From Spongiibacteraceae bacterium (GTDB lineage: Bacteria > Pseudomonadota > Gammaproteobacteria > Pseudomonadales > Dasaniaceae), in contig JAUXHA010000016.1 in assembly GCA_030621845.1 (NCBI GenBank), forward strand, positions 1-36,090: a DNA stretch of 36,090 nucleotides, read 5' to 3'. The position numbers and the translations under genes were made by a program. Below the pieces are notes generated by a model. That model was not told where the DNA came from. It did no database searches and worked only from the letters and a program-made list of their open reading frames with translations. The first letter of the stretch is position 1. Each line of letters starts with the position of its first letter. Of the stretch, positions 11,601-19,103 are shown in pieces.

Positions 11601-11719
11601 TTTGTGGCATCATCCCGATTGGCTGTATATGCTTCCAGCGCCTGGGAGGCTTGTTTGAGTGTTTCTTCAATCTCTCCTGCCACCCAATCCAGCGCGACAT
11701 AATCTCGACGCTCACCCAT
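5696..11719 (-). CDS. chpA: ChpA, multi-phosphotransfer CheA hybrid histidine kinase
   Basis: Central kinase of the Pil-Chp pathway that phosphorylates PilG and PilH to control type IV pilus motors. The 2007-residue chain reads as follows. An N-terminal FimL-like helical region begins MGERRDYVALDWV. Degenerate Hpt-like bundles follow, including HIHQVHGTLQM. Three canonical Hpt motifs lie at HTLKGSGRM (~730), HTLKGSANM (~893) and HTLKGGARM (~1255), separated by long acidic, Pro/Glu-rich linkers. Next come a dimerisation helix pair, the HATPase (N-box MLRNAVDHGIE ~1591, DDGGGID ~1631, GRGVGMDVV ~1685), a CheW-like domain, and a C-terminal receiver with phospho-Asp in VMLLDIEMPRMDGFE (~1934). 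P. aeruginosa ChpA is longer (about 2470 residues). ATG at 11719 is chosen over an in-frame TTG at 11728 because it matches known ChpA N-termini. Confidence 0.95.
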   Translation of the reverse strand: MGERRDYVALDWVAGEIEETLKQASQALEAYTANRDDATKLRFCLTHIHQVHGTLQMVEFFGAALVAREMAQLADALSKGEIHDSHVDDALLVLKNGIEQLPVYLERVKESKHGLPSTLLPVLNDLRAVRGDSLLSETVLFSPDMGAAEPAGQAGELMLKGSELTEVAHKLRQMFQISLLGLIRGRDVRKNLTYLAKVCARLAKMSSGRPSQSLWRACIAILEGLLNGSIDSSISVKILLRQVDQQIKRLISSGEEVLEQPAPEDLLKNLLYYVARSKASSKFIKEIKDQYRLDDALLGDGDLDDKELAVPDDRAMQAVVEALINELAGVGLVLTDAGDDSAALSNILPRFRRVTDTMAILGMGEMLKRVEQQHSQLAKLLATTERPALDQIQLIIQQMEAIEKGLNPSGFIQEKVEQPLFNDSEEAQEKLDQAHESVVRESRLALEQAKDAIIEFVATQWNHECLSEVPAQLADIRGSLGMMQLARAAEIVQSCERYVTTDLLEGQAVPEWQMLDTLADAITSVDYYLERLADGADADSEGVLDVAAESVAELGYPLAAMDTAVAAESQSAPVVDEPLLSTEEALSLQDPLENSPLNETPDEQGLDTDFPTLEEIAGEPEAADEEIPAVDDIPVLSPVDEIIESDVPEDSPEDELPAGDGAGESGEIAPVVSAVTIPQAVEDDEDFDPEIVEIFVDEATEVLETIDEFLPQWQADQGDEEARSTIRRSFHTLKGSGRMVKAVDIGELAWSVESMLNRVLEGAITMDSQRFELIVETRNFMPALVTAFEKREAVDKAGIAVLMARAEALAAEQDPLLPDVVVEPIGVPVVDESPADQPVMATEVDDDIDVELLEIFAAEGAGHWQVLEDFICRCKQLAGPAECSDDLQRALHTLKGSANMAAVIPVVIVVTPLEYLVKDLRASQLKVDSAIVAILEEASVFIKAGLDQLASTPMQLLPGVDEYVTRLGVLHREKMALAADQHAEDNGIPPEALNEFLASSLDLVLAAADQLALWSTDELPQAQLASLLENISGFVDRANKVNMDVPVELGELMVSFYGRAIATTDEQRTAAFYQLAEAGNDALIDMLDQIAGHQTPSFDRQLFDTLQMFEFEPAQVPADETEVEVLGDVLDEVFDAEDVPVLDRVEGLDEQPAEFELPEQSVVAEDTVTEPGLDVAEPIDAVDESEPPELADDTALSVSATGSDDEDDEIDSEILDIFLEEAADNLDDIDEAVHKWADNRSDSQYVDDLQRVLHTLKGGARMTGMTVLGNLSHNFETFLMGSAGSEQIDDDFFARVLEFQDSLVNEVDAIRSGLGGSAEVPENLAEEAVVDTAAVEAEPETEIPTETEETEEAPANIVPILPVVEQVSNTPFVAPAATGGDAATAPQINPAIKKGPQEVIKVSASLLEELVNLAGETSISRGRAEEQISELVFSLDEMQITVDRLQEQVRRLDMETEQQILYRQEQVESEGLEGFDPLEMDRYSQLQQLSRSLLESSSDLIDIKSTLADKSRNMETLLIQQSRINTDLQEGLMRSRMVPFSRMVPRLRRIVRQVSGELDKKVDFQLENVEGELDRSVLERMVAPLEHMLRNAVDHGIETHERRLAAGKPNKGLINLTLTREGGEIVMMLSDDGGGIDIEAVKKKAIERGLMEAGAELSDREALQFILQAGFSTAESITQVSGRGVGMDVVSSEIKQLGGSVEIESVLGQGTRFIVRLPFTVSVNRALMVSVGGDIYAIPLNTIEGIVRVSPFELEAYYQPDAPLFEYAGQPYLLRYMGALLQRGDRPNLEGHSMPLPVVLVRGVDHSVAVQVDNLLGSREIVVKPLGPQFGMVHGLTGATVLGDGSVVVILDLLSMLRADAMMIHRDYALEHEAIEVEEERSLLVMVVDDSVTVRKVTSRFLERQGIEVVLAKDGVDAITQLNEIERVPDVMLLDIEMPRMDGFEVATRIRHTSRLEKLPIIMITSRTGDKHRERAESLGVNRYMGKPFQESELLETIIELGGITIE

Positions 11720-11812
11720 ACCCTTCAAACCCTTTTAGTTGGGACGAAAACCAAAGCGGATTTCGTCCTCTGGAAAAATGATGAAAGACTTTCCCAGTGT
11801 TTAATTAACGAT

Positions 11813-12670
11813 TCAGTCATGACGCACATAAGCCTGTATCGTGTCATCTGCACTTCGTCGCATCAAAGGATGCTGCCAGTTACTCACCTCTCCAGGGCCC
11901 ACAACCAGCATGCCCCCGGGTTTCAAATGACCAACCAGGGCATCCAGTACATCCTTGTGTCGCCAGCGACGAAAATAAACCAGCACATTCTGAAAGAAAA
12001 TGACATCCATGGCCATTTTCGGCGCCTGGTCAAACTCAATAATATTGCCCTGCGTGAAACACACTTGCTGCAACAACGCCGGCAATACTTCAAAATCGTC
12101 GTTATTTGTCTGAATAAAATATTTCTTCTTCAGCGCGGCGGATATCGGTTCAATTTTTCTAGCTGAGTACAATCCTCGTTTTGCTATCGCCAATGCCGAC
12201 TTACTGATATCTGTGGCCATAATACCGAGGAAGAGTTTGGCATGGCTTTTTTCGATCGCCTCACTGGCCACCATCGCCAGGGATATTGCTTCCTCTCCGG
12301 TGGAGCAACCCACACTCCACAGGTCTATGGTGTAATCCTGTCGCTGCGCGCTACTGGCCAATCGTTTATCCAGAAACGCCTGCACTGTTTTAAAGGACTT
12401 AGGCTCACGAAAAAAGCTGGTTTCTTTTACCGATATCCGGTCTACCAGTAAAATCCACTCAACCACGCCTTCGGGAACCGCACTGACCAGATCGAAATAG
12501 TACTCATAGTCATCGATGCCGGCTTCGCGCATACGCTGGCTAAGCCCTTTTTGCAAAATCGATTTATGCTGTAAAAAACAAATGCCCGTTCGCTCTTCCA
12601 ACAAAGCCTGCCAACGAACATACTGCTCATCACTTAGTTCCAGCGGTGCCTGATAAGACCACTGCGACAT
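11813..12670 (-). CDS. pilK: PilK, CheR-type chemoreceptor methyltransferase
   Basis: SAM-dependent glutamate O-methyltransferase acting on the PilJ receptor. The 285-residue protein has the CheR N-terminal helical domain, then the SAM-binding core with DLWSVGCSTGEEAISLAM, the conserved ATDISKSALAIAKRGLY segment, and the DVIFFQNVLVYF motif with GGMLVVGPGEVS after it. It lies between pilJ and chpA as in Pseudomonas, with 93 bp to the chpA start and 42 bp after its own start to the pilJ stop. No terminator-like stem is evident in either gap. Confidence 0.94.
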   Translation of the reverse strand: MSQWSYQAPLELSDEQYVRWQALLEERTGICFLQHKSILQKGLSQRMREAGIDDYEYYFDLVSAVPEGVVEWILLVDRISVKETSFFREPKSFKTVQAFLDKRLASSAQRQDYTIDLWSVGCSTGEEAISLAMVASEAIEKSHAKLFLGIMATDISKSALAIAKRGLYSARKIEPISAALKKKYFIQTNNDDFEVLPALLQQVCFTQGNIIEFDQAPKMAMDVIFFQNVLVYFRRWRHKDVLDALVGHLKPGGMLVVGPGEVSNWQHPLMRRSADDTIQAYVRHD

Positions 12671-12712
12671 CGCCTGTTACTCCACATTGACGGCAAACAC
12701 CGCCAAAGATTA

Positions 12713-14815
12713 TTAAACCACCTCATCCAGATCAGGGATTTCGACACCTTCCATCTGCAAGGTCTCATCACCCTCAATCGTTAAACCAGCCTCTTCAGGT
12801 AGTTTAAAGCCGGCAACCGATTCACTTAACTCATTGGCCATGCCAGCAAGATTACCGATTGATCGTGCTGTTGCCGTAGTACCGGCAGAGGTTTGCGAGG
12901 TAATTTCCTGGATAACATTCATCGTATTGGATATATGACCAGCCGATGATGCCTGCTGGCGTGCAGCGTTCGAGATGTTCTGGATCAATTCCGCCAGTTC
13001 CTGCGATACCTTCTCGATCTCTTCCAGTGCGGTACCCGCATCCTGGGCCAGTCGAGCACCCCGCACCACCTCGGCGGTGGTTTGTTCCATCGAGATAACC
13101 GCTTCGTTGGTATCTGACTGGATGGTTTTAACCAGCGCTTCAATCTGCTTGGTTGCCGCAGAAGAACGCTCCGCAAGACGCTGTACTTCATCCGCAACCA
13201 CCGCGAAGCCTCGACCCGCATCACCAGCCATCGAGGCCTGGATCGCCGCGTTCAGTGCGAGGATGTTAGTTTGGTCGGCGATGTCGTTAATCAAGGATAC
13301 GATATCCCCGATCTCCTGGGATGATTCACCCAGCCGCTTGATACGTTTTGATGTTTCCTGAATCTGTTCACGGATGTTATCCATGCCGTTAATCGTGTTC
13401 TGTACCACTTCGGCACCGGTATTGGCGATCGCAACCGAGCGCTCCGCAACGCCGGCTGATTCAGCGGCGTTTGAAGATACCTGGTCGATGGTTACCGCCA
13501 TTTCGTTTACAGCGGCAGATGCCCCGGCAATCTCCTGCGCCTGGTGTTCAGAGGCTTCAGCAAGATGCAAGGCTGTCGACTGTGTTTCCTGGGCGGCGGC
13601 CGATACTCGTACCGAAGTCACGTTAATCTGCGATACCAACACCCTTAATTGGTCAATGGTATAGTTGATGGAGTCCGCAATCGCACCGGTGAAATCTTCC
13701 GATACCGTTGCTGTGGTGGTCAAATCACCGTCTGCCAAGTCGGCCAACTCATCGAGTAAGCGCAGAATCGCCTGCTGGTTATTCTCATTGGTTTCAGCCG
13801 TTTCACGCAAGCGTGCGCTGGTATTCCTGGAGCTGGACAAACCAATCATTAACAGCGAGAAAACCGCCACGCCCACACCGACCAATGTGGTATTGGAGTT
13901 GATCGGACGAGCCGAACCCAGTCCACCAATACTCTCCGCCAGCTTACTGGTGGATTCCATAATGCGGGGAGAATCGACAACAATTTGCTCCGCTGCCTGC
14001 CGTGCATTTAACAAGTCAGGTGAAGCCTGGAAAATCTCATCAACCGAGCCGCTTACGAATTCAAACAACTTGTTGATTTCTTCCAGTGAAGCCCGCGCAT
14101 CCCGGTCGGTTACCCGAGAAATCCGCATCGCCTTGTTACCCTGTAACATGCCACTCAGCACCGAACCAAACAAACTCGCATCGAGGTTGAACTGATCGGC
14201 CGCTTCTTTTGCTGCCTCTTCACCCAACAGCATCTTATCGACGTTTCGGGCAATACGTTCCGCCAGCCAGGATTGCTTCTGTGCTACCGCCACCTGATCA
14301 GCCGGAGCCTTGTTTTCAAGCAAGATTTCCACAACGTTGTTGTATTCCGCCTGCAGCTCAGGAATCGAGTCATTCAGCGTCTTTGCAACTTCGTGCAAGA
14401 ATAAAATACGCTCGCGGTTATCAACAATCGTCCCCGAGGAAAAGTTTACATCATCCCAAAGCCCGTTCAACTCCGCCAATTCACCACCAAGCATCGCCTG
14501 GGGTGACGGCAACGATGGCGTACCATTTAGCAGAATACGAATCGTCTCATTGAATTTATTCCGCGACTTGGACAGTTCGTCAAAAGCCTCGGCTTCACCC
14601 GCTGTCGCTGCCCGCGAACTGGTCGAGATCTGCTGGGACAATACCCGCAGCTCACCGGTCAGCTCAAGGTAGCGGGAATCAAATCCCGCATCCCTCAATA
14701 CGATATAGGCATTTATGCCTGCGGCAACGAAGCCCGCAATCATCATAAACATAAAAAACCTGATTGCGGTGTTTGATGGCTGCTTGTTTACAGCACCTTT
14801 TGTTTTAGCATTCAT
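12713..14815 (-). CDS. pilJ: PilJ, methyl-accepting chemoreceptor for type IV pili
   Basis: Inner-membrane receptor that senses surface contact or pilin and signals to ChpA. From ATG at 14815 the protein has 700 residues: a membrane helix at about 15-40 ([21 protein letters not shown]), a periplasmic mostly helical PilJ-type region of about 270 residues, a second membrane helix at about 308-330 ([17 protein letters not shown]), a HAMP-like stretch, and a coiled-coil signalling domain with the conserved hairpin tip [20 protein letters not shown] near 525. A longer frame opens with GTG at 14842, but a GGGAG ribosome binding site stands 8 bases before ATG 14815 and nothing similar precedes the GTG. 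Length is close to the 682 residues of P. aeruginosa PilJ. Confidence 0.94.
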   Translation of the reverse strand: MNAKTKGAVNKQPSNTAIRFFMFMMIAGFVAAGINAYIVLRDAGFDSRYLELTGELRVLSQQISTSSRAATAGEAEAFDELSKSRNKFNETIRILLNGTPSLPSPQAMLGGELAELNGLWDDVNFSSGTIVDNRERILFLHEVAKTLNDSIPELQAEYNNVVEILLENKAPADQVAVAQKQSWLAERIARNVDKMLLGEEAAKEAADQFNLDASLFGSVLSGMLQGNKAMRISRVTDRDARASLEEINKLFEFVSGSVDEIFQASPDLLNARQAAEQIVVDSPRIMESTSKLAESIGGLGSARPINSNTTLVGVGVAVFSLLMIGLSSSRNTSARLRETAETNENNQQAILRLLDELADLADGDLTTTATVSEDFTGAIADSINYTIDQLRVLVSQINVTSVRVSAAAQETQSTALHLAEASEHQAQEIAGASAAVNEMAVTIDQVSSNAAESAGVAERSVAIANTGAEVVQNTINGMDNIREQIQETSKRIKRLGESSQEIGDIVSLINDIADQTNILALNAAIQASMAGDAGRGFAVVADEVQRLAERSSAATKQIEALVKTIQSDTNEAVISMEQTTAEVVRGARLAQDAGTALEEIEKVSQELAELIQNISNAARQQASSAGHISNTMNVIQEITSQTSAGTTATARSIGNLAGMANELSESVAGFKLPEEAGLTIEGDETLQMEGVEIPDLDEVV

Positions 14816-14871
14816 GCCCGGGACTCCCGTCCGATTTTTCACTCAGTTGTGTACATAGGTACAACTTTGGC

Positions 14872-15417
14872 CTAACTGGCTGCCGCTGCATTAAAAAACT
14901 CTTTACTCTGTGCCAACTTAAACGGACTAAAGACCGTCCAGGTAACATCATTTTGTTTATACGCCCCAGCCAGGTAAGGCCGGAGTGGCTCCAGTGCTTG
15001 CGGAATTTCGTCAGTAAAACAATCTACCGGGAAATGCTGCATACCATAAACCTGGTTAACGATAAGACCGCTGAACAAATCACCGAGCTCCAGCGCCAAA
15101 ACACGGTGATTCTTACGACCACCGGCCAGGTTACCGCCAAAAAAAACTTCCATATCAATCAGTGGCAGCAAGCGGCCACGAACATTCGACACCCCGGCCA
15201 CCCAGGGTTTAACACCCGGCAGGCGTGTAGAAGGGGGTTGTACCAGGATTTCCGCCACCTCACCCATGGGCGCCACCAAACGATGATCCCCCAGGGAAAA
15301 GCCAATGCCCGACCAGTGGGGCTTGATATCCACTTGCGCAGGCAAGCCCCGCGCCGCCCGAACACTGCGTTCGGCAATATCCAGCAGGGCAGCAAAAGCG
15401 GCCGATGGCTCGCTCAT
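14872..15417 (-). CDS. pilI: PilI, CheW-like adaptor
   Basis: CheW-domain scaffold of 181 residues that links PilJ to the ChpA kinase. Seen motifs are IGFSLGDHRLVAPMGEVAEIL, WVAGVSNVRGRLLPLIDMEVFF and LALELGDLFSGLIVNQVYGMQHF, matching the two five-stranded barrels of CheW. Its ATG overlaps the pilH stop by one base (TAATG), so translation is probably coupled. It is longer than enteric CheW owing to an N-terminal extension of about 30 residues, as in pseudomonad PilI. Confidence 0.94.
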   Translation of the reverse strand: MSEPSAAFAALLDIAERSVRAARGLPAQVDIKPHWSGIGFSLGDHRLVAPMGEVAEILVQPPSTRLPGVKPWVAGVSNVRGRLLPLIDMEVFFGGNLAGGRKNHRVLALELGDLFSGLIVNQVYGMQHFPVDCFTDEIPQALEPLRPYLAGAYKQNDVTWTVFSPFKLAQSKEFFNAAAAS

Positions 15418-15779
15418 TAAGCCAACACCTCGGTAATCGCTTTCAATAAGGTTGCGTCTTCAACCGGCTTGGTCAGGTAGCCCTTGGCACCCTGACGCAT
15501 ACCCCACAGACGATCGGACTCGAGATCCTTGGTGGTAACAATAATCACCGGAATGTGACTAGTGGATTCATTCTTGCTTAACTGACGGGTGGCCTGGAAG
15601 CCATTGATGCCAGGCATCACAATATCCATCAACACCACGTCAGGCAAACTCTTCTTAGCTGTAGCAACACCTTCCTCACCACTTTCAGCCGTCAGCACTT
15701 CGTGCCCATGCTTGTCGAGTATATTGGAAATCTTGTGTGTTTCGGTCGGCGAATCATCGACAATCAAAACTCGGGCCAT
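15417..15779 (-). CDS. pilH: PilH, CheY-like response regulator
   Basis: Single receiver domain of 120 residues with no output domain. The acidic pair is in VLIVDDSPTE, the phospho-acceptor Asp in PDVVLMDIVMPGINGFQ, and the switch residues in IIVTTKDLESD and GYLTKPVED. In Pseudomonas PilH works against or downstream of PilG, affecting pilus retraction. It is the second gene of the operon; the stop overlaps the pilI start. Confidence 0.95.
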   Translation of the reverse strand: MARVLIVDDSPTETHKISNILDKHGHEVLTAESGEEGVATAKKSLPDVVLMDIVMPGINGFQATRQLSKNESTSHIPVIIVTTKDLESDRLWGMRQGAKGYLTKPVEDATLLKAITEVLA

Positions 15780-15817
15780 AAATCCTCCACTGCCATGTTA
15801 ATTACTTTCAGTTCTTG

Positions 15818-16210
15818 TTATTGCGCTACCGTACCGACATGGTCCTGTATGGCACCGAGTAATTCATTCTTGCTGAAGGGCTTGGTTAAATACTGGTCAG
15901 ATCCAACAATGCGCCCCTTTGCCTTGTCAAACAAACCATCTTTACTCGACAGCATAATCACCGGCGTGGTTTTAAATTCAGAATTATTTTTAATCAGGGC
16001 GCAGGTTTGGTAACCATCCAGCCGCGGCATCATAATATCAACAAAAATGATATCCGGCCGGCTATCGGCGATTTTGGCCAGGGCATCAAAACCATCCGTA
16101 GCCGTCACCACGGTACAACCCACCTTTTTTAGCAGCGTTTCAGCGGTTCGACGAATAGTCTTACTGTCATCGATCACCATGACTTTTAAATCTTCAAAAT
16201 TCTGTTCCAT
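15818..16210 (-). CDS. pilG: PilG, CheY-like response regulator
   Basis: Single receiver domain of 130 residues and first gene of the eight-gene Pil-Chp operon. Acidic pair in VMVIDDSKTIRRTAE, phospho-Asp in PDIIFVDIMMPRLDGYQ, Thr/Ser switch in VIMLSSKDG and Lys in QYLTKPFSK. In Pseudomonas, PilG promotes pilus extension and connects to cyclic-AMP control. It is transcribed away from gshB, sharing a 272-bp intergenic region, the same arrangement as in P. aeruginosa. Confidence 0.96.
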   Translation of the reverse strand: MEQNFEDLKVMVIDDSKTIRRTAETLLKKVGCTVVTATDGFDALAKIADSRPDIIFVDIMMPRLDGYQTCALIKNNSEFKTTPVIMLSSKDGLFDKAKGRIVGSDQYLTKPFSKNELLGAIQDHVGTVAQ

Positions 16211-16482
16211 ACCGCGGGGCCTTATTCTCTATAACTCGGTAACTTATTGTAGTAATAACCATCCCGGTCAGTGACCGAGGCAAAACCTGGAATATTTAAC
16301 TTAAGTTCAAGCTTTTAACACTAACTTACAGATAAATATAGTAAAAGTTCAGACTTAACAGTTTAGCCCGAGGCCTTGCTTTGTACAGCCCGGCAACGTA
16401 ACTTATTTCACATTCATAAAATACCAGTATAGACGGCAATACAAATACCGCCTCACCCGGAAGGAAATTTCAGGAAATAACT
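16211..16482. promoter_or_regulatory. Divergent pilG / gshB intergenic region
   Basis: This 272-bp AT-rich gap must hold promoters for both the pilG operon and gshB. Toward pilG there is a minus-strand TACAAT (16251-16246), and a 13-bp palindrome CGGTCAGTGACCG (16265-16277) lies at about the -35 position; a second -10-like TATAGA is at 16233-16228. Toward gshB, TTCACA (16407-16412) and TATAGA (16428-16433) are separated by a short 15-bp spacer. I see no convincing ORF here. Confidence 0.4.
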
Positions 16483-17433
16483 ATGGTCATTCAACTTGGG
16501 GTCGTTATGGACCCTATCGAAGAACTTAACTTCAAAAAAGACAGCACCCTGGCGATGTTGTGGGCCGCCTCGAAGCGTGGCTGGCAGTTAACGTATATTC
16601 GCCAGCAGGATCTCTACCAGGCCGATGCCAAGCCGAGAGCCAAAGTTCGCCGTTTAACAGTATTTAACGACCCCGACCACTATTATGAACTGGGCGAAGA
16701 AGAGGATATTGCCCTTGACCAGCTCAATGTCATCCTGATGCGTAAAGATCCACCCTTCGATAACGAATATATTTACAGCACTTATCTGCTGGAAGCTGCA
16801 GAACGACTGGGCGTATTTATTGCCAACCACCCCCGCAGCCTCAGGGATTGTAATGAAAAGATGTTTGCAACCCAGTTTCCCGACTGCTGCCCGCCGCTGG
16901 TAGTGAGCAGAAACCCCCAGCTGCTCAGGGAATTCCACGTCCAGCACCAGGACGTCATCTATAAGCCCCTCGATGGCATGGGCGGTTCCTCCATTTTTCG
17001 GGTGAAAGCCGACGACCCCAACCTCGGTGTCATCATCGAGACCCTGACCAACTATGGCGCCACTACCATCATGGCCCAGCGCTACTTACCGGAAATTCTC
17101 GAGGGCGACAAACGCATATTGATGATCGATGGCGAAGTCATCCCCTATTGCCTGGCACGGGTTCCAGCCCAGGGTGAAACCCGTGGCAATCTCGCCGCCG
17201 GTGGCATCGGACGCGCCCAGCCCCTGACCGAACGGGATCGCTGGATCGCCGCCCAGGTGGGCCCGACGCTCAAAGCCAAAGGCTTAATCTTCGCCGGACT
17301 GGACGTAATTGGGGACTACCTCACAGAAATTAACGTTACCAGCCCAACCTGCATTCGCGAAATCGACAATCAGTACGATACTGATATCGGAGGTTTGCTA
17401 ATGGATGCCATTGACAGCAAACTGCATCGATAA
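16483..17433 (+). CDS. gshB: Glutathione synthetase
   Basis: Joins gamma-glutamylcysteine and glycine using ATP to make glutathione in the cytoplasm. The 316-residue protein is one residue longer than E. coli GshB and starts with the family signature LGVVMDPIEELNFKKDSTLAML. The ATP-grasp fold shows YKPLDGMGGSSIFRV near residue 160, RYLPEILEGDKRILMIDGEV, and the Mg/substrate end EINVTSPTCIREID near residue 282. An AGGAAAT ribosome binding site precedes the ATG. It stands next to the pilus chemosensory operon, a linkage seen in pseudomonads that probably has no functional meaning. Confidence 0.97.
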   Translation: MVIQLGVVMDPIEELNFKKDSTLAMLWAASKRGWQLTYIRQQDLYQADAKPRAKVRRLTVFNDPDHYYELGEEEDIALDQLNVILMRKDPPFDNEYIYSTYLLEAAERLGVFIANHPRSLRDCNEKMFATQFPDCCPPLVVSRNPQLLREFHVQHQDVIYKPLDGMGGSSIFRVKADDPNLGVIIETLTNYGATTIMAQRYLPEILEGDKRILMIDGEVIPYCLARVPAQGETRGNLAAGGIGRAQPLTERDRWIAAQVGPTLKAKGLIFAGLDVIGDYLTEINVTSPTCIREIDNQYDTDIGGLLMDAIDSKLHR

Positions 17434-17452
17434 GCACTATTTGAATTAACTA

Positions 17453-18340
17453 ATGACCGCAATGGCCAACACATATCCCTTCGCACCCAGCCATGACCGG
17501 CTCGGCTTTGCTGTCTGCCTGGCGCTGGCGCTGCACGCCGCCATTATTCTTGGTATCAGTTTCCAGATTGAAGACCGCAGCCAGGCCTCCAATAAACTCG
17601 AAATCACCCTGGCGCAGCACAACAGCAAGCGGGCACCCGATGACGCTGACTTTCTCGCCCAGAGCAACCAGCAGGGCAGCGGCACGCTGGAACAAAAAGC
17701 CATGATTACCGCAACCGAGCAGGCACAGTTCCAGGACACCGTCATCCATGAAATAAGCCCCCGCCAACAGCAAACCCATAGCCAGGACAAACAGGCATCA
17801 ACGCAACTGGTCACCAGTACCCGGCAATCCAGCCAGCAGGCACCCCTGCGGCTATCAGAACAGGCAACCGAAGCTGTTAATGAGCGCAAACAATTCGACC
17901 AGTCCATGGTTCAACGCAGCCTGGAAATCGCCAGCCTCGAAGCACGCCTCGACATCCAGCGCCAGGCCTATGCCAAACGCCCCCGAATCAGGCGACTGAC
18001 CTCTCTCGCCACCCGGCAATCCATCGATGCCCTGTACCTGCACAACTGGCGCAGTAAAATCGAGGCGATTGGCAACCAGAACTACCCGGAAGCGGCACGC
18101 CAACATCAAATCTATGGCAGCCTGCGATTAATGGTTTCACTGTTACCCAACGGCGATGTGCACGATGTTAAGATTCTCGAATCATCGGGACACAAAATCC
18201 TCGACGAGGCGGCCATTCGTATCGTGCACCTGGCCTCACCTTATGCCAGTTTCCCCAGGGAAATGAGCCGGCAAGTGGACATCCTGGAAATCATACGAAC
18301 CTGGCGCTTTCACCAGAATACGCTCACCTCCAGCACTTAA
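17453..18340 (+). CDS. TonB-family energy transducer, Gln-rich linker (TonB3-like)
   Basis: Inner-membrane protein of 295 residues expected to carry energy from an ExbB/ExbD-type motor to the outer membrane or cell wall. A single membrane helix lies at about residues 15-36 (LGFAVCLALALHAAIILGISF), and a TonB C-terminal domain at about 208-290 (NYPEAARQHQIYGSLRLMVSL, later ILEIIRTWRF). The long periplasmic linker between them is rich in Gln, Ser and charged residues and lacks the Glu-Pro/Lys-Pro repeats of classical TonB. It begins 19 bp after gshB. The position matches P. aeruginosa tonB3, which has been reported to affect twitching motility, so a role with type IV pili is an inference. No exbB or exbD is nearby. 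Confidence 0.88.
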   Translation: MTAMANTYPFAPSHDRLGFAVCLALALHAAIILGISFQIEDRSQASNKLEITLAQHNSKRAPDDADFLAQSNQQGSGTLEQKAMITATEQAQFQDTVIHEISPRQQQTHSQDKQASTQLVTSTRQSSQQAPLRLSEQATEAVNERKQFDQSMVQRSLEIASLEARLDIQRQAYAKRPRIRRLTSLATRQSIDALYLHNWRSKIEAIGNQNYPEAARQHQIYGSLRLMVSLLPNGDVHDVKILESSGHKILDEAAIRIVHLASPYASFPREMSRQVDILEIIRTWRFHQNTLTSST

Positions 18341-18418
18341 GCCGGCTTTTCAGGCGCTTCTTTCAGCGGCCCGGGCGGCTGGGGGAGTTAACAGAAAAAA
18401 CCTGCAATATCCGTTAGT

Positions 18419-18453
18419 TGCCGGATCCATACGCCCTTGAGGCGGGTCCGGCA
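18419..18453. repeat. Nested hairpin between tonB-like gene and yqgE
   Basis: TGCCGGATC at 18419-18427 pairs with GGTCCGGCA at 18445-18453 (one G-T pair), and inside it CGCC pairs with GGCG around CTTGA. No T-run follows on either strand, so a classic terminator is unlikely, but it lies in the 193-bp gap between two same-strand genes and may mark the operon boundary. Confidence 0.45.
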
Positions 18454-18533
18454 CCGCGTCTATTCACCGTTATCTATTCACTCTGGTAATAACTGACTTG
18501 CTATCCCCGCCCACTGCCCCCAATAATAGGCTT

Positions 18534-19103
18534 ATGAACACGAAAACAACGACCACATTCGTCGACCACTTCCTGATTGCCATGCCGGGCCTGTGTACCG
18601 GTATTTTTGCCGACAGCGTAACGTATATCTGTGAACACGGTGACCAGGGAGCGATGGGGATTGTTATCAATCACCCCCTCGACCTCAGTCTTGAGGACAT
18701 TTTTGAGCAGCTCAATATCAGCAACCCCAGCCACCCACACCATGAACCTATTCTGGCCGGGGGCCCGGTTAGCACTGAGCGAGGCTTTGTCTTACACAAC
18801 GACACCAGCAAACATTGGGATTCTTCATTGCAAGTCAGCGACACGCTCTGCCTTACTTCATCACAGGATATTCTGGCCGCCATCGCCCGTAACGAAGGCC
18901 CCAGCCAGAGTCTGGTCGCTCTGGGTTATGCCGGCTGGACCGCCGGTCAACTGGAAAATGAACTCGCCAACAACGCCTGGCTGACCGCGCCCGCTAATGG
19001 CGATATTATCTTCAACACCCCCATCGAGCTCCGAGCCCAAACGGCAGCCTCCACACTGGGCATCGATCTGGCATTAATCAGTACTGATATTGGTCATGCC
19101 TAG
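18534..19103 (+). CDS. yqgE: YqgE/AlgH family protein (UPF0301)
   Basis: Conserved protein of 189 residues and unknown biochemical role; named AlgH in pseudomonads, where it was first linked to alginate regulation. Family features are FLIAMPGLCTGIFADSVTYICEH, GAMGIVINHPLDLSLEDIFEQL, ILAGGPVSTERGFVLH and the C-terminal LGYAGWTAGQLENELANNAWL. ATG at 18534 is chosen; an in-frame TTG 36 bases upstream gives an N-terminus unlike the family. Its last eight bases overlap the start of ruvX (ATGCCTAG), a conserved pairing that implies coupled translation. Confidence 0.93.
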   Translation: MNTKTTTTFVDHFLIAMPGLCTGIFADSVTYICEHGDQGAMGIVINHPLDLSLEDIFEQLNISNPSHPHHEPILAGGPVSTERGFVLHNDTSKHWDSSLQVSDTLCLTSSQDILAAIARNEGPSQSLVALGYAGWTAGQLENELANNAWLTAPANGDIIFNTPIELRAQTAASTLGIDLALISTDIGHA

